In this document: piece after piece, positions 18,937 to 28,300 of the stretch
Layout of the letters: each line of letters begins with the position of its first letter
How positions within the stretch are numbered: position 1 is the stretch's first letter
Origin: Flavobacteriaceae bacterium
GTDB taxonomy: Bacteria; Bacteroidota; Bacteroidia; Flavobacteriales; Flavobacteriaceae
Assembly (NCBI GenBank): GCA_030828565.1
Contig: JAURCF010000005.1
Span: forward strand, 1-44,140
Length of the DNA: 44,140 nucleotides
Direction: 5' to 3'
Notes under the pieces: model-generated
Seen by the model: the letters and a program-made list of their open reading frames with translations, nothing else
The model's database searches: none
What the model was told of the DNA's origin: nothing
Made by a program: the position numbers and the translations under genes

Positions 18937-20022
18937 TTACGAATACGTATTTCCGAAATTATCTTTTAAAGTACTCAATATTTTTTTAATGTCCTGATCT
19001 TTTTCTTTGGGAAAAATAAGCAAAACATCTTCTTTATCTACTACAATATAATCTTTTAATCCATCAACAACAACCAGTTTGTCTTTCGATGTTCGAATCA
19101 TATTTCCCGATGCATTTTGGAGCATAGATGTGGCGTTAATCACAACATTTTGGTCTTCATCCTTGTCCAGTTTGTCATACAATGAACCCCAAGAACCGAG
19201 ATCATTCCAATCAAAAGAAGCTTCAATCAAACAAACGCTATTAGAAGGTTCAAGTATGGCGTAATCAATAGATATGTTTTCAGATTCTTTGTAATTGATA
19301 TCAATAAATTTTTTTTCCTCAGAAGTATTCAATGCATTCCATCCGTTCATGAACAGACTATTCATAGTGGGTTGATACTTCTCAAATGCATCACAAATAG
19401 CTTGAACGCTCCACACAAAAATTCCTGCGTTCCAAACATAGTTTTTGGCTTCGATGAATTTTTTAGCGGTCTCATAATCGGGTTTTTCAGTAAATTGAAG
19501 CACCGGAAAAACAGGTCCATTTTCATCCATACTGTATTGAATGTAACCATAGCCTGTGTTCGGAAAAGAAGGTCGAATTCCCAAGGTTATTAATGATTTT
19601 TGATCGTCTGCCTTATTAAAAGCGATAGCAATATCGCTAGCAAAGGCATCTTCGTCTTCAATCCAATGATCGCTTGGAGCAACAATTAAAGAAGCTTTGG
19701 GGTTGATTTTTTTTATTTTCAAAGCGGCGTACAAAATACAGGGAGCCGTATTGCGCATGGCGGGTTCAGAAATGATTTGATCCAAATTAATTTCAGGCAA
19801 CTGCTCTGCGACCAAATCAATGTAACGCTCGTTGGTTAAAATGTATATTTGATGAGAAGGTACCACATTTTTCAAACGATTGAACGTTTTTTGAATCAAG
19901 GTATAACCGCTTCCCATAACATCGTGAAATTGTTTGGGAAACTGAGACGTACTCATAGGCCAAAAGCGAGAACCCACGCCTCCTGCCATAATTAAGGCAT
20001 AATGATTGTTATTTACTTTCAT
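18937..20022 (-). CDS. manC: Mannose-1-phosphate guanylyltransferase
   Basis: A 361-residue nucleotidyltransferase that makes GDP-mannose from GTP and mannose-1-phosphate, a precursor for glycans and surface polysaccharide. It has the pyrophosphorylase signature AGGVGSRFWPMS at residues 13-24, followed by FPKQF. Further in are IVAPSDHWIED, FTEKPDYETA, and NAGIFVW with SFDWNDLGSW near the end. It is the short form without the phosphomannose isomerase domain. Its first 14 bases lie inside the end of the sprT-like gene, and DUF389 follows after one base, so all three are cotranslated or cotranscribed. Confidence 0.93.
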   Translation of the reverse strand: MKVNNNHYALIMAGGVGSRFWPMSTSQFPKQFHDVMGSGYTLIQKTFNRLKNVVPSHQIYILTNERYIDLVAEQLPEINLDQIISEPAMRNTAPCILYAALKIKKINPKASLIVAPSDHWIEDEDAFASDIAIAFNKADDQKSLITLGIRPSFPNTGYGYIQYSMDENGPVFPVLQFTEKPDYETAKKFIEAKNYVWNAGIFVWSVQAICDAFEKYQPTMNSLFMNGWNALNTSEEKKFIDINYKESENISIDYAILEPSNSVCLIEASFDWNDLGSWGSLYDKLDKDEDQNVVINATSMLQNASGNMIRTSKDKLVVVDGLKDYIVVDKEDVLLIFPKEKDQDIKKILSTLKDNFGNTYS

Positions 20023-20614
20023 ATTTATTTACTTCAGCGTGTGGAGAAAACAAATACTGTTTTCCCGTTTTAATCTCAACACACAAAAATCGCTTTCTTC
20101 GAAGATGTCCTTTACGGAAAATTTTGCCGTTGGAACTGATAAAATCGGTTCCCTCATCCAGTTCAAAGATAAGATTTTTATTGGTAGGCGGGTCGAATGC
20201 CTTGAGCGCCATTACTAGTTTAAAGTCACTGTCTGTACTTGCTTTTGGATTTTTAATATGAGAAGCCAAAACAGAAAGTAAAGGATTTGGAAAAATGGAA
20301 GGTTGCAGAAAAGGCAGCATTAATGTTTTGAAAGCGAGTTTCCACTCATAGCCGTGAGGAGCAACTCTTTTTTGAACAGAAGAATACACTTTTAAATGTG
20401 CCAACTCATGAATCAATGTAATCAAGAAACGATACGTATTTTGAGTAGTATTTAGTGTTATCAAATGTTCTCCATTGAGTTTTTTCCGATAATCTCCGTG
20501 GCGAGTCCTTCGAGCCTTTACTATTTTTAGATCAACATTGAATTGACTGATTATGTTTTTACATAACGAAACGGATTCGGGAGGAAGGTGATATTGAAGC
20601 TCTTGATTAATCAC
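20009..20614 (-). CDS. SprT-like zinc metalloprotease-fold protein
   Basis: A 201-residue protein with the SprT-like zinc motif HELAH at residues 69-73 and a third likely ligand His87 in PHGYEWK. In eukaryotic SPRTN, related domains cut DNA-protein crosslinks; bacterial SprT proteins are poorly characterised. The C-terminal part (FRKGHLRRKRFLCVEIKTGKQYLF, split here by a turn) replaces the cysteine-containing zinc ribbon of E. coli SprT and is basic. It overlaps the SDR gene by 4 bases (ATGA) and manC by 14 bases, so it is embedded in an operon whose other genes concern metabolism. Confidence 0.83.
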   Translation of the reverse strand: MINQELQYHLPPESVSLCKNIISQFNVDLKIVKARRTRHGDYRKKLNGEHLITLNTTQNTYRFLITLIHELAHLKVYSSVQKRVAPHGYEWKLAFKTLMLPFLQPSIFPNPLLSVLASHIKNPKASTDSDFKLVMALKAFDPPTNKNLIFELDEGTDFISSNGKIFRKGHLRRKRFLCVEIKTGKQYLFSPHAEVNKYESK

Positions 20615-21294
20615 GGAGTGCTGCTAGAAACAGGAAGTACTTTGCCATTGTAAAAACGATTTCCTTCAAGTGAAAACTTCATAATATAGTCGGCCATTTC
20701 TAAAGCAGAAAGGGGTGCTTGATATCCAGGGAAAGCATCGGCCAACATTTCTGTCTGAACAGCTCCAAGGGCCAAGGTGTTGAATGAAGGTCCCGTTTGT
20801 TTGTATTCTTCTGCCAACAGTTCGGTTAGTATTCCTACGGCACCTTTGCTACTGCTGTAAGCTGCCAAACCAGGAAACTTTGCAGTTCCTTGAACACCTC
20901 CCATACTGCTGATAGTAACAATATGTCCTTGCGTGTCCATATACGGAAGTACACTTCTTGTAAGATTTGCTAAACCAAACACATTGACTTTGTACACATT
21001 TTCAAAATCTGAAAAAGACGTTTCTGCAAAAGGCTTGTTTAACAACACACCCGCATTGTTAATTAAAACATCAACATGACCCCATTCATTTTCCACAAAA
21101 TCAACTACGGTTTGTATCGAATTGGAGGCGGTTATATCAAAAGGGAATGCCGTAATCTGAGGATGATTCAACGCAGTGGCTGGAGTTGCATTCCGAGAGA
21201 GAGCCAACACTTGATGGCCTTGATTTGCAAGCAGCTGAATGAGTTCGTAACCTATACCTCTACTCGACCCAGTAACAATAATTTTTTTTGTCAT
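20611..21294 (-). CDS. Short-chain dehydrogenase/reductase
   Basis: A 227-residue classical SDR. The NAD(P)-binding motif TGSSRGIG (TGxxxGxG) is at about residues 8-15, NNAG is in VDVLINNAGVL, the catalytic Ser is in TISSMGG and the YxxxK pair is in YSSSKG. The Arg after the second motif glycine pattern (SSRGIG) favours NADP(H), but this is weak. I start at ATG 21294 (MTKKIIVTG) and not at the TTG four codons upstream. It follows pdhC after about 48 bases and overlaps the sprT-like gene by 4 bases. The substrate cannot be deduced. Confidence 0.85.
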   Translation of the reverse strand: MTKKIIVTGSSRGIGYELIQLLANQGHQVLALSRNATPATALNHPQITAFPFDITASNSIQTVVDFVENEWGHVDVLINNAGVLLNKPFAETSFSDFENVYKVNVFGLANLTRSVLPYMDTQGHIVTISSMGGVQGTAKFPGLAAYSSSKGAVGILTELLAEEYKQTGPSFNTLALGAVQTEMLADAFPGYQAPLSALEMADYIMKFSLEGNRFYNGKVLPVSSSTP

Positions 21295-21342
21295 AAGATT
21301 GTCCAAGGTACAAAAAATCCTAGCAAAACAGGATTTAAAAAA

Positions 21343-22971
21343 TTACACCACCATCGTAAGAGGATTTTCAATAAATCCTTTTAAAGTTTGTAGAAACTGG
21401 GCTCCAGTGGCGCCATCTACTGTTCGATGATCACAAGCTAGCGTAAGTTTCATTGTATTACCCACAACAATTTTTCCGTCTTTAACAACGGGCTTTTGCA
21501 CGATACTTCCTACGGATAAAATGGCTGAGTTGGGTTGGTTGATGATTGAAGTAAACTCATCAATTCCAAACATTCCCAAGTTGGAAACAGTAAAAGTACT
21601 TCTCTCCATTTCGGCGGGAGTCAATTTTTTGTCACGAGCCCTTACTGCGTAATCTTTAACTTGAGTCCCGATTTGAGGAAGAGTTTGTTCGTCTGCAAAT
21701 CGAACTACAGGAACAACCAATCCATCCGGAACCGCCACAGCAACACCAATATGCACATGATGATTCAATTGCATTCGATCATCAAACCATTGAGAATTGA
21801 CCTGTGGGTGTTGTTTTAACGCCAAAGCACAGGCCTTTACAACGATATCGTTGAAAGAGACTTTGGTATCTGGAAGCGTGTTGTATTGTTGACGGAAAGC
21901 AATACTGTTGTCCATATCAAATTCAACTGAAAGATAGTAATGAGGTGCCGTGAATTTGGATTCTGAAAGACGTTTTGCAATTACTTTTCTCATTTGAGAA
22001 TTTGGAATTTCTTCAAACTGTTCTTGTCCAGAAGGAACAAAAGGAGCAGAAGATACTCCACCTTGGGAAGGCGTATAACTTTCAATGTCTTTTTTTACAA
22101 TACGACCATGATCTCCCGTACCTATGACATTTTGGAGATTAATTCCTTTTTCTTTTGCTAATTTTTTGGCCAACGGGGAAGCTTTTAATCTACCTTCATT
22201 AACGGGTTTTTCAACTGTAAGAGCAGCAGCTGGTTCAACCACTTTGGGTTGAGAATCTTTTGCAACCTCTACCTTGGGGGCTTCTTGAGCAGGTGGATTT
22301 TCTGGAGCAGCGATGGGCTGGTTTTGAGCAGCAGCTACTAGGGCATCCACATCAACATCTTTGTTTCCAATGATGGCTAATAAACTATCTACTGGAGCAC
22401 TTTCGCCTTCATTGATTCCAATATAAAGTAAAGTTCCTGCATAGAACGATTCAAATTCCATCGTTGCTTTATCCGTCTCGATTTCGGCCAAAATATCGCC
22501 TTCGCTAACGGTGTCTCCTACTTTTTTATTCCAAGTTGCTACGGTTCCTTCTTCCATAGTATCACTCAATCGAGGCATCTTAATTACCTCTACCCCTTCG
22601 GGTATGGTGTATTGTTCTGAGGGTTTAGCCGCTTCCGCTGTTTCTTTTGAAGGGACATCTTCTGATATTTCATCAGAAGCATCAGTAACGTCAGGTGTAC
22701 TTGTTCCAGAAAGAAGCGCCGAAATATCTTCACCTTCTTCTCCAATAATAGCAAGAAGTGTATCGACCAAAGCGCTTTCACCTTCTTGAATTCCTATATG
22801 AAGTAAAACACCTTCGTTGAAGGATTCGAACTCCATAGTTGCTTTGTCTGTTTCAATTTCTGCAAGAATATCTCCCTCAGCAACAGTATCGCCAACTTTT
22901 TTAATCCATTTAGCTACAACACCTTCTTCCATGGTGTCACTCAAACGGGGCATGTTTATTATTTCTGCCAT
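21343..22971 (-). CDS. pdhC: Pyruvate dehydrogenase E2, dihydrolipoamide acetyltransferase
   Basis: A 542-residue E2 that transfers the acetyl group from lipoate to CoA and forms the core of the pyruvate dehydrogenase complex. It has two N-terminal lipoyl domains, with lipoylated Lys43 and Lys168 each in the motif ETDKATMEFES. Ala/Pro/Glu-rich linkers and a peripheral-subunit-binding domain follow (about residues 262-298, KASPLAKKLAKEKGI). The catalytic domain has DHRTVDGA at 514-521 (His515, Asp519). It starts 2 bases after pdhA. The E1-beta and E3 genes are not in the window. The 2-oxo-acid is taken as pyruvate because of the pdhA context. Confidence 0.95.
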   Translation of the reverse strand: MAEIINMPRLSDTMEEGVVAKWIKKVGDTVAEGDILAEIETDKATMEFESFNEGVLLHIGIQEGESALVDTLLAIIGEEGEDISALLSGTSTPDVTDASDEISEDVPSKETAEAAKPSEQYTIPEGVEVIKMPRLSDTMEEGTVATWNKKVGDTVSEGDILAEIETDKATMEFESFYAGTLLYIGINEGESAPVDSLLAIIGNKDVDVDALVAAAQNQPIAAPENPPAQEAPKVEVAKDSQPKVVEPAAALTVEKPVNEGRLKASPLAKKLAKEKGINLQNVIGTGDHGRIVKKDIESYTPSQGGVSSAPFVPSGQEQFEEIPNSQMRKVIAKRLSESKFTAPHYYLSVEFDMDNSIAFRQQYNTLPDTKVSFNDIVVKACALALKQHPQVNSQWFDDRMQLNHHVHIGVAVAVPDGLVVPVVRFADEQTLPQIGTQVKDYAVRARDKKLTPAEMERSTFTVSNLGMFGIDEFTSIINQPNSAILSVGSIVQKPVVKDGKIVVGNTMKLTLACDHRTVDGATGAQFLQTLKGFIENPLTMVV

Positions 22972-22973
22972 TG

Positions 22974-23972
22974 TTATAGTTTATGAGATATAAATGGATA
23001 ATTTTCTTGTTCGTAGACAACGTCATACATAACGTTTTTGTCTGGATAAGGAGAATCACTGGCGAATTTTTCACATTCGGCAACGCGTTCTTTGACTTGC
23101 TTAGCAACTTCATCCAATGCTTCTTCAGAAGCAAAGTTATTATCCAAAATATGTTGTTTGATCTGTGTAATTGGATCAATTTTTTTGTATTCTTCAACTT
23201 CCGCTTTGGTTCTGTAATGCTGTGCATCGGACATTGAATGTCCACGATAGCGATATGTTTTCATTTCAAGGAAAGTTGGTCCGTCTCCGCGTCGAGCCCG
23301 TTGAATGGCTTCATCCATTGCTTCGGCAACTTTCACAGGATTCATACCATCTACAGGGCCGCATGGCATTTCATAACCCAGACCCAGCTTCCAAATATCG
23401 GAATGATTGGCAGTACGTTCTACAGAAGTTCCCATAGCGTATCCGTTATTTTCGACGACAAAAACAACAGGGAGTTTCCATAACATAGCAAGGTTTAATG
23501 TTTCATGAAGCGATCCTTGTCGAACGGCTCCATCTCCCATATAGCAGAGAGTTACATTGTCGCGATCGTGGTATTTGTCTCCAAAGGCCATTCCTGCGCC
23601 TAGGGGTATTTGTCCTCCAACAATTCCGTGCCCTCCGTGGAATCTAAATTCTTTTGAAAAAATATGCATAGACCCTCCCAAACCTTGAGATGTCCCAGTA
23701 GCTTTACCAAATAGCTCGGCCATTACACGCTTTGGATCTACACCCATACCAATTGGCTGAACATGGTTTCTGTAGGCAGTAATCATCCTGTCTTTGGTTA
23801 AATCCATTGCATGAAGGGCTCCTGCTAGGACCGCTTCTTGACCGTTGTATAAGTGAAGGAATCCTCTTACTTTTTGTTGAATGTAAACTGCAGCCAATTT
23901 GTCTTCAAACTTTCGCCAAAACAACATGTTTTCGTACCATTTCAAATAGGTTTCTTTCGTAATTTTTTCCAT
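22974..23972 (-). CDS. pdhA: Pyruvate dehydrogenase E1 component, alpha subunit
   Basis: A 332-residue E1-alpha that, with E1-beta and thiamine diphosphate, decarboxylates pyruvate and acetylates the E2 lipoyl group. The ThDP motif starts GDGAVRQGSLHE and ends VVFVVENNGYAMGT. The phosphorylation-loop-like segment YRYRGHSMSDAQHYR near residue 245 is typical of E1-alpha. The N-terminal GFLHLYNGQEAVLAG is also family-specific. It heads the minus-strand series pdhA, pdhC, SDR, sprT, manC, DUF389. A TACATTTG -7 element lies about 60 bases upstream. Confidence 0.96.
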   Translation of the reverse strand: MEKITKETYLKWYENMLFWRKFEDKLAAVYIQQKVRGFLHLYNGQEAVLAGALHAMDLTKDRMITAYRNHVQPIGMGVDPKRVMAELFGKATGTSQGLGGSMHIFSKEFRFHGGHGIVGGQIPLGAGMAFGDKYHDRDNVTLCYMGDGAVRQGSLHETLNLAMLWKLPVVFVVENNGYAMGTSVERTANHSDIWKLGLGYEMPCGPVDGMNPVKVAEAMDEAIQRARRGDGPTFLEMKTYRYRGHSMSDAQHYRTKAEVEEYKKIDPITQIKQHILDNNFASEEALDEVAKQVKERVAECEKFASDSPYPDKNVMYDVVYEQENYPFISHKL

Positions 23973-24034
23973 TCACTAATTTGTTTTAATAATCGAATAA
24001 AAAGCTTTGCAATCTTTTTTATACATACAGATTA

Positions 24035-24042
24035 CAAATGTA
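24035..24042 (-). promoter_or_regulatory. -7 element (TACATTTG) of pdhA-pdhC
   Basis: On the minus strand TACATTTG matches TAnnTTTG perfectly and lies 62 bases before the pdhA start, in the 142-base gap after porV. No TTG occurs at the usual -33 spacing; the nearest lie 7 and 27 bases away. Confidence 0.55.
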
Positions 24043-24114
24043 GTACTTTCAAAGGATGTGAAAAAATATCAAAAGTGAAATTGAGAAGTCGTTAACGATT
24101 GTTGTAAAATACTG

Positions 24115-25266
24115 CTAAAAATACTCGTATTTATCCCCAAAGTTGAAAGTTAGTGAAAAACGGAGTGTATTTTCTAAAGGACTCCTAACTTTACTTGCGG
24201 ATATGAGATAAGATAAATCAACATCAACCGTATTGTACTTAAACCCAGCACCAAAGGAAAGTAATTTTCGTGCTCCTTTGTCTTCATTTTCATTGAAATA
24301 TCCAGCTCGAAAAGCAAAGGATTGGTTGTACCAATACTCAAGTCCTAATGCCCATGTAACTTCATTCAACTCTTCACTAAATCCATCTGGAGCATCATTG
24401 AAAGACTTAAAAACACCTGACAAAAAGCTTACATCAGGTTGTCGGTATCCAGTAATTTCATCGTCACTGTTGTAAATAGGTTCGCTTGGCGTTGGAACTA
24501 AAAGTTTGTTGACCTCCAAATTCACAGTAACACTGTTGTAGGTATCAATCAAAAATTCAAAACCGCCTCCTAACCTCAAGTTTGTTGGTAAATAATTTTC
24601 TTGACCGCCTTCATCGTATTTGAGTTTAGGCCCTAGGTTTGAAATATTAAATCCAGCTCTCCAACGTCCATTGAAAGCGTCGTATGACTTTTCTTCGGAC
24701 TGATAATATCCTGAGACATCTACCGAAAAGGTGGATGCTGCATCAGCATCTCCGCCTATATTTGAGTTGAGCTTCAGATCCGATCGAATAAAACGTCCTG
24801 TTACTGCCATGGCGAATTGATCACTCAATTGCAAAGAGTAAGAAGCGTCTAACGTTAGTTCGTTAGGACTTTCAACATAGGGATTGATGAAATCTTCTGG
24901 AACTTGACCTAGTTCAATATCCCCCAAACTAAAATATTTTAAGCTAGCGGCCCAGGCGCCTCTTTCAGATATTTTGTTGTAATAGGTAAGATTGGCTAGA
25001 AAAATATCATTGACCAACTTGCTTAAATAGGGCGTATAACTGACTCCTACTCCAATTTTTCTTTCTGCAAAAGCATACTTTGAAGGATTCCACTGTTGTG
25101 AATACGCATCGGGTGACGAGGCGACACCAAGCTCTCCCATACCAGCTGCTCTGGCATCCGAGGTAATTAGTAGAAATGGAACTCCAGTGGTGATGACTCT
25201 TTTTTGGGCAACAGAATATTGCCACAATAACAAACAAATGAGGATATACGGATATTTATTTTTCAC
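24115..25266 (-). CDS. porV: Type IX secretion system outer membrane protein PorV (LptO)
   Basis: A 383-residue outer-membrane beta-barrel of the FadL-like PorV family. PorV works with the sortase PorU to release and modify type IX cargo at the cell surface. A signal peptide (KNKYPYILICLLLWQYSVAQ, counted after the start Met) ends at AQ. The mature N-terminus has VPFLLITSDARAAGMGELGVA, the PorV hallmark, and the protein ends in alternating hydrophobic strands with a terminal aromatic (KYEYF). I choose a GTG start at 25266. The longer frame begins at a TTG (25287) that is part of the TATTTTTG promoter element, so it would not be transcribed. Confidence 0.9.
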   Translation of the reverse strand: MKNKYPYILICLLLWQYSVAQKRVITTGVPFLLITSDARAAGMGELGVASSPDAYSQQWNPSKYAFAERKIGVGVSYTPYLSKLVNDIFLANLTYYNKISERGAWAASLKYFSLGDIELGQVPEDFINPYVESPNELTLDASYSLQLSDQFAMAVTGRFIRSDLKLNSNIGGDADAASTFSVDVSGYYQSEEKSYDAFNGRWRAGFNISNLGPKLKYDEGGQENYLPTNLRLGGGFEFLIDTYNSVTVNLEVNKLLVPTPSEPIYNSDDEITGYRQPDVSFLSGVFKSFNDAPDGFSEELNEVTWALGLEYWYNQSFAFRAGYFNENEDKGARKLLSFGAGFKYNTVDVDLSYLISASKVRSPLENTLRFSLTFNFGDKYEYF

Positions 25267-25284
25267 AATTTTTTTATTAAGGGT

Positions 25285-25315
25285 CAAAAATAACTCGTTT
25301 ACTTTAGGATAACAA
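25285..25315 (-). promoter_or_regulatory. porV promoter with its -33 inside porU
   Basis: On the minus strand TTG (25315-25313), within the last codons of porU, is followed after 20 bases by TATTTTTG (25292-25285). This is a full-consensus Bacteroidota promoter placed across the porU stop codon, 18 bases before the proposed GTG start of porV. Confidence 0.62.
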
Positions 25316-28300
25316 GTTTTTCAAATTTTTCTGCAATCTTATTTGTTAACGTTAATTTTACAGAAATCTTATATACATACACTCCTTTTCCTAAAAATCC
25401 TCCAAATTGATCACGACCGTCCCAAGTAATATCTCTAGACAAAAAGCCGTCGGTAGTTATGGTTTGTACTGTTGACCACACCATTTTACCAGAAACTGTA
25501 AATACTTGAACCCTTACATCGAGGGGCTCAAAAGGCTTGTTGTGTTGAAACCAAAACTCGGTATAACTGGTAAAGGGATTGGGATAATTTAAAACCCTAT
25601 CCAATACCAAATTACCATCATCAAGGACTAAAAACTGTATTTCAGCAGAAGAAGAATTGTTATAAACATCCCAAGCTTTGAGGGTTAAGGTATGCAATCC
25701 GGGAGATAAGTTTCTGAGGGAATATTGGAGTTTTCCTGTTTGATAAGTATCAATATTGGCCTCGTAATAGTCATTCAAAACAATAGGATTGGTTTCGTCA
25801 CCGTCTAAAATTGCTGTGATATCATGGCCTATTCCGCCTGCAGTATTGATTCCATTTTCGTCGTAAAGTTCGGCAATAAGAATGGGCGATTCGTTAGTGA
25901 TTCCTCCGTAAACAAAAGAAGTGTCATTCATAAATAACTTAATTTCAGGGCCTTGAGTATCAGTTCCAATAGTGTCAGAAAGCCCCCCAATTAATAGATC
26001 CATCGTATAACCGGATTGATCTTCGTAGGACGTATTGTCTTTAGCATATAAACTTATTCTAGCGTTTCCAATAGGAATTGCAATGTCTTTGGGTACAATA
26101 AAATCAATGTCAAACAACCCCTCTTTGACACTCGCTTTTCCTTTGAAAATTGTTTTTCCCAAGGCCCTGAATTCCAAAGCATCTCCAACATTGTCATTTC
26201 TAAGTGTTTTTTTCTCAATTTCCTTATCAAAAACAGTAACTGTAGCAATTCCTTCATATGAGGACAACAAGTTGTTGGAAACATCGGTAACCTTTCCTTT
26301 GAAATTGATTTTACTTAACGCCTTGAGAGTATCCAACGCCTGATCGATGGGAATATCATTTACATGGGTTAACACAATTTTGGGTTTGGGAATAGCCAAT
26401 TTAAGAGCTGGATCTCCAATATAAAATAAAATCCTTTTTTGAGCTGTACCCGAAAATTCTGCTTTGGCCAACCGAAGGGCTTCGCCTACAGTTACATAAT
26501 TTTCTGAGTCGTATGAAAAGAGGTGTTTAGTCAAGATATTATTGTAGCTGATTCCGTTGATTACTAAAATCTGACGGGTCGTAGATATTAGCCCAATGGC
26601 TCCTCCATTGGGATTGGAAAAGGTTAATTCCCCAGCAGTTTCTCGAAGGGGATTGTCAAACCGAGAAAATTCACAGGTTGATGTGATAAATAAAGGCAGT
26701 TTGTTGGGGTTATAAAGATTGGTTGCATCCAACTTGTCAAAAATACGTTCTGATGCCAACCCGTCTTCGCCTCCGTGTCCAAAATAATTAAACACCAAAG
26801 CCCCTAAATTCAAATCGTTTTTGATCAATGTGTTTACGGCAGGATAGCGATCACCAGCAGCGGATGCCTCCTGGACATAAGCATCTGAGTGAATTTTTTT
26901 AACATTAATAAAAGGCTTTTTTTCGTATAGTACATCTCCTAACCAATCAATATTTTCTTGAATCGTTGTTTCCCAGCTTTTATCGACATCATCTGAAATG
27001 AGAAGAAACGAATTTCGCCAAGAGCCATAATTGGATTTGTCATGGTATCTGATAATTTTATCGACAGCTGATTTGGCAGATGCCCTATCATCTGCAACAA
27101 TTCGCCCTACTGCTATATCCATGCGATCTGCAAAAGAAAGACTTCCCTCTTCAGGATCCATCATGGCGTAGAAATCATCCGACATAAAAGAGTTGACAGC
27201 ACTGTAACTATTGTAAGAGTAATATGTAGGCACAATATTATTGTTAAATCTGATTCGATTTTGGTAATCGAAAGAGGTGTCTCCAAACAAGCAAAGATAT
27301 TTGAGTCGAGTGGAAGAAGCAGAGGCATTGTCATAAACGTATTTGATGAAATTTCGAATGGCTCCAATATCTGGATTTCCGGTATTAAATTCGGTGTAAA
27401 TACTTTCAATAGTTACCACTCTTGTGTTTAATTTGGAGAAAGAATTGTGAAATTCGGCCAATCGATTCGCTTCTGATTCAAGATTTTTATTAGTAATTAT
27501 CAAATAATCAACATCGGATTCTGAACCCTGAAAGTCAAAAACGGTTCCTTTTAAATTTTGATTGGTAACACGGTTTGAATTTTGATGAAAATCAGGAATG
27601 AAGTAATCGTTAACAGAAAGTGCAACGAACTTTCTTTGAATGCCTCCCAACGTTTTAAATGAAAAAGAAGATTCTGAGGCTTCATTGGGATACATCATAA
27701 TTTGGAATCGATCGGTCACATCCCAAACAGCTGGGATAGATTCTGAATTGGAAAATGTAAACATTACAGTCCCCAATTGATCTTCTAAATTAGACATGAA
27801 CACATACTGATGGTTTGCTCCAGCAAGCGCTCTTTGGTATTCAAGTATAACGTAATCTATATACCCTTCGGAAGCTGGGTTTCCTCCATTTTCAAAGGAA
27901 ATTTCTACATCTACTTTTTCGGATGAAGGTGCTATAGTCATTCTTTTCGCTCCTCGAGTTTGAACCCCGCCCAATGGGTTTGAATTGTCTTGAGCATAAA
28001 CAACTTCTTCACTTGAGGGAGAAAAGTTGAATGAAAGTTGTTTTGAAAGAACTTGGACATTCATGGAGGTAGGGCTCGAAGCCACAGCTACTGGCTTGAC
28101 TTCTAAAATTGCCTCCGATCCGGATTGAATACCTGGCATTTCAAATTCCAAAGTGCGTTCGGGATCAAAAGACAAGGGTTGTCCAAACCATCGTCTGCCA
28201 AAATTTCCAATATTGAACAAATCCTCTTCGTGAAATAACCGAACAGTTCCATTTTGAAAAGTTTGACTTGGAGTATTGGAAGGCTGAGAAGTAGTAATGA

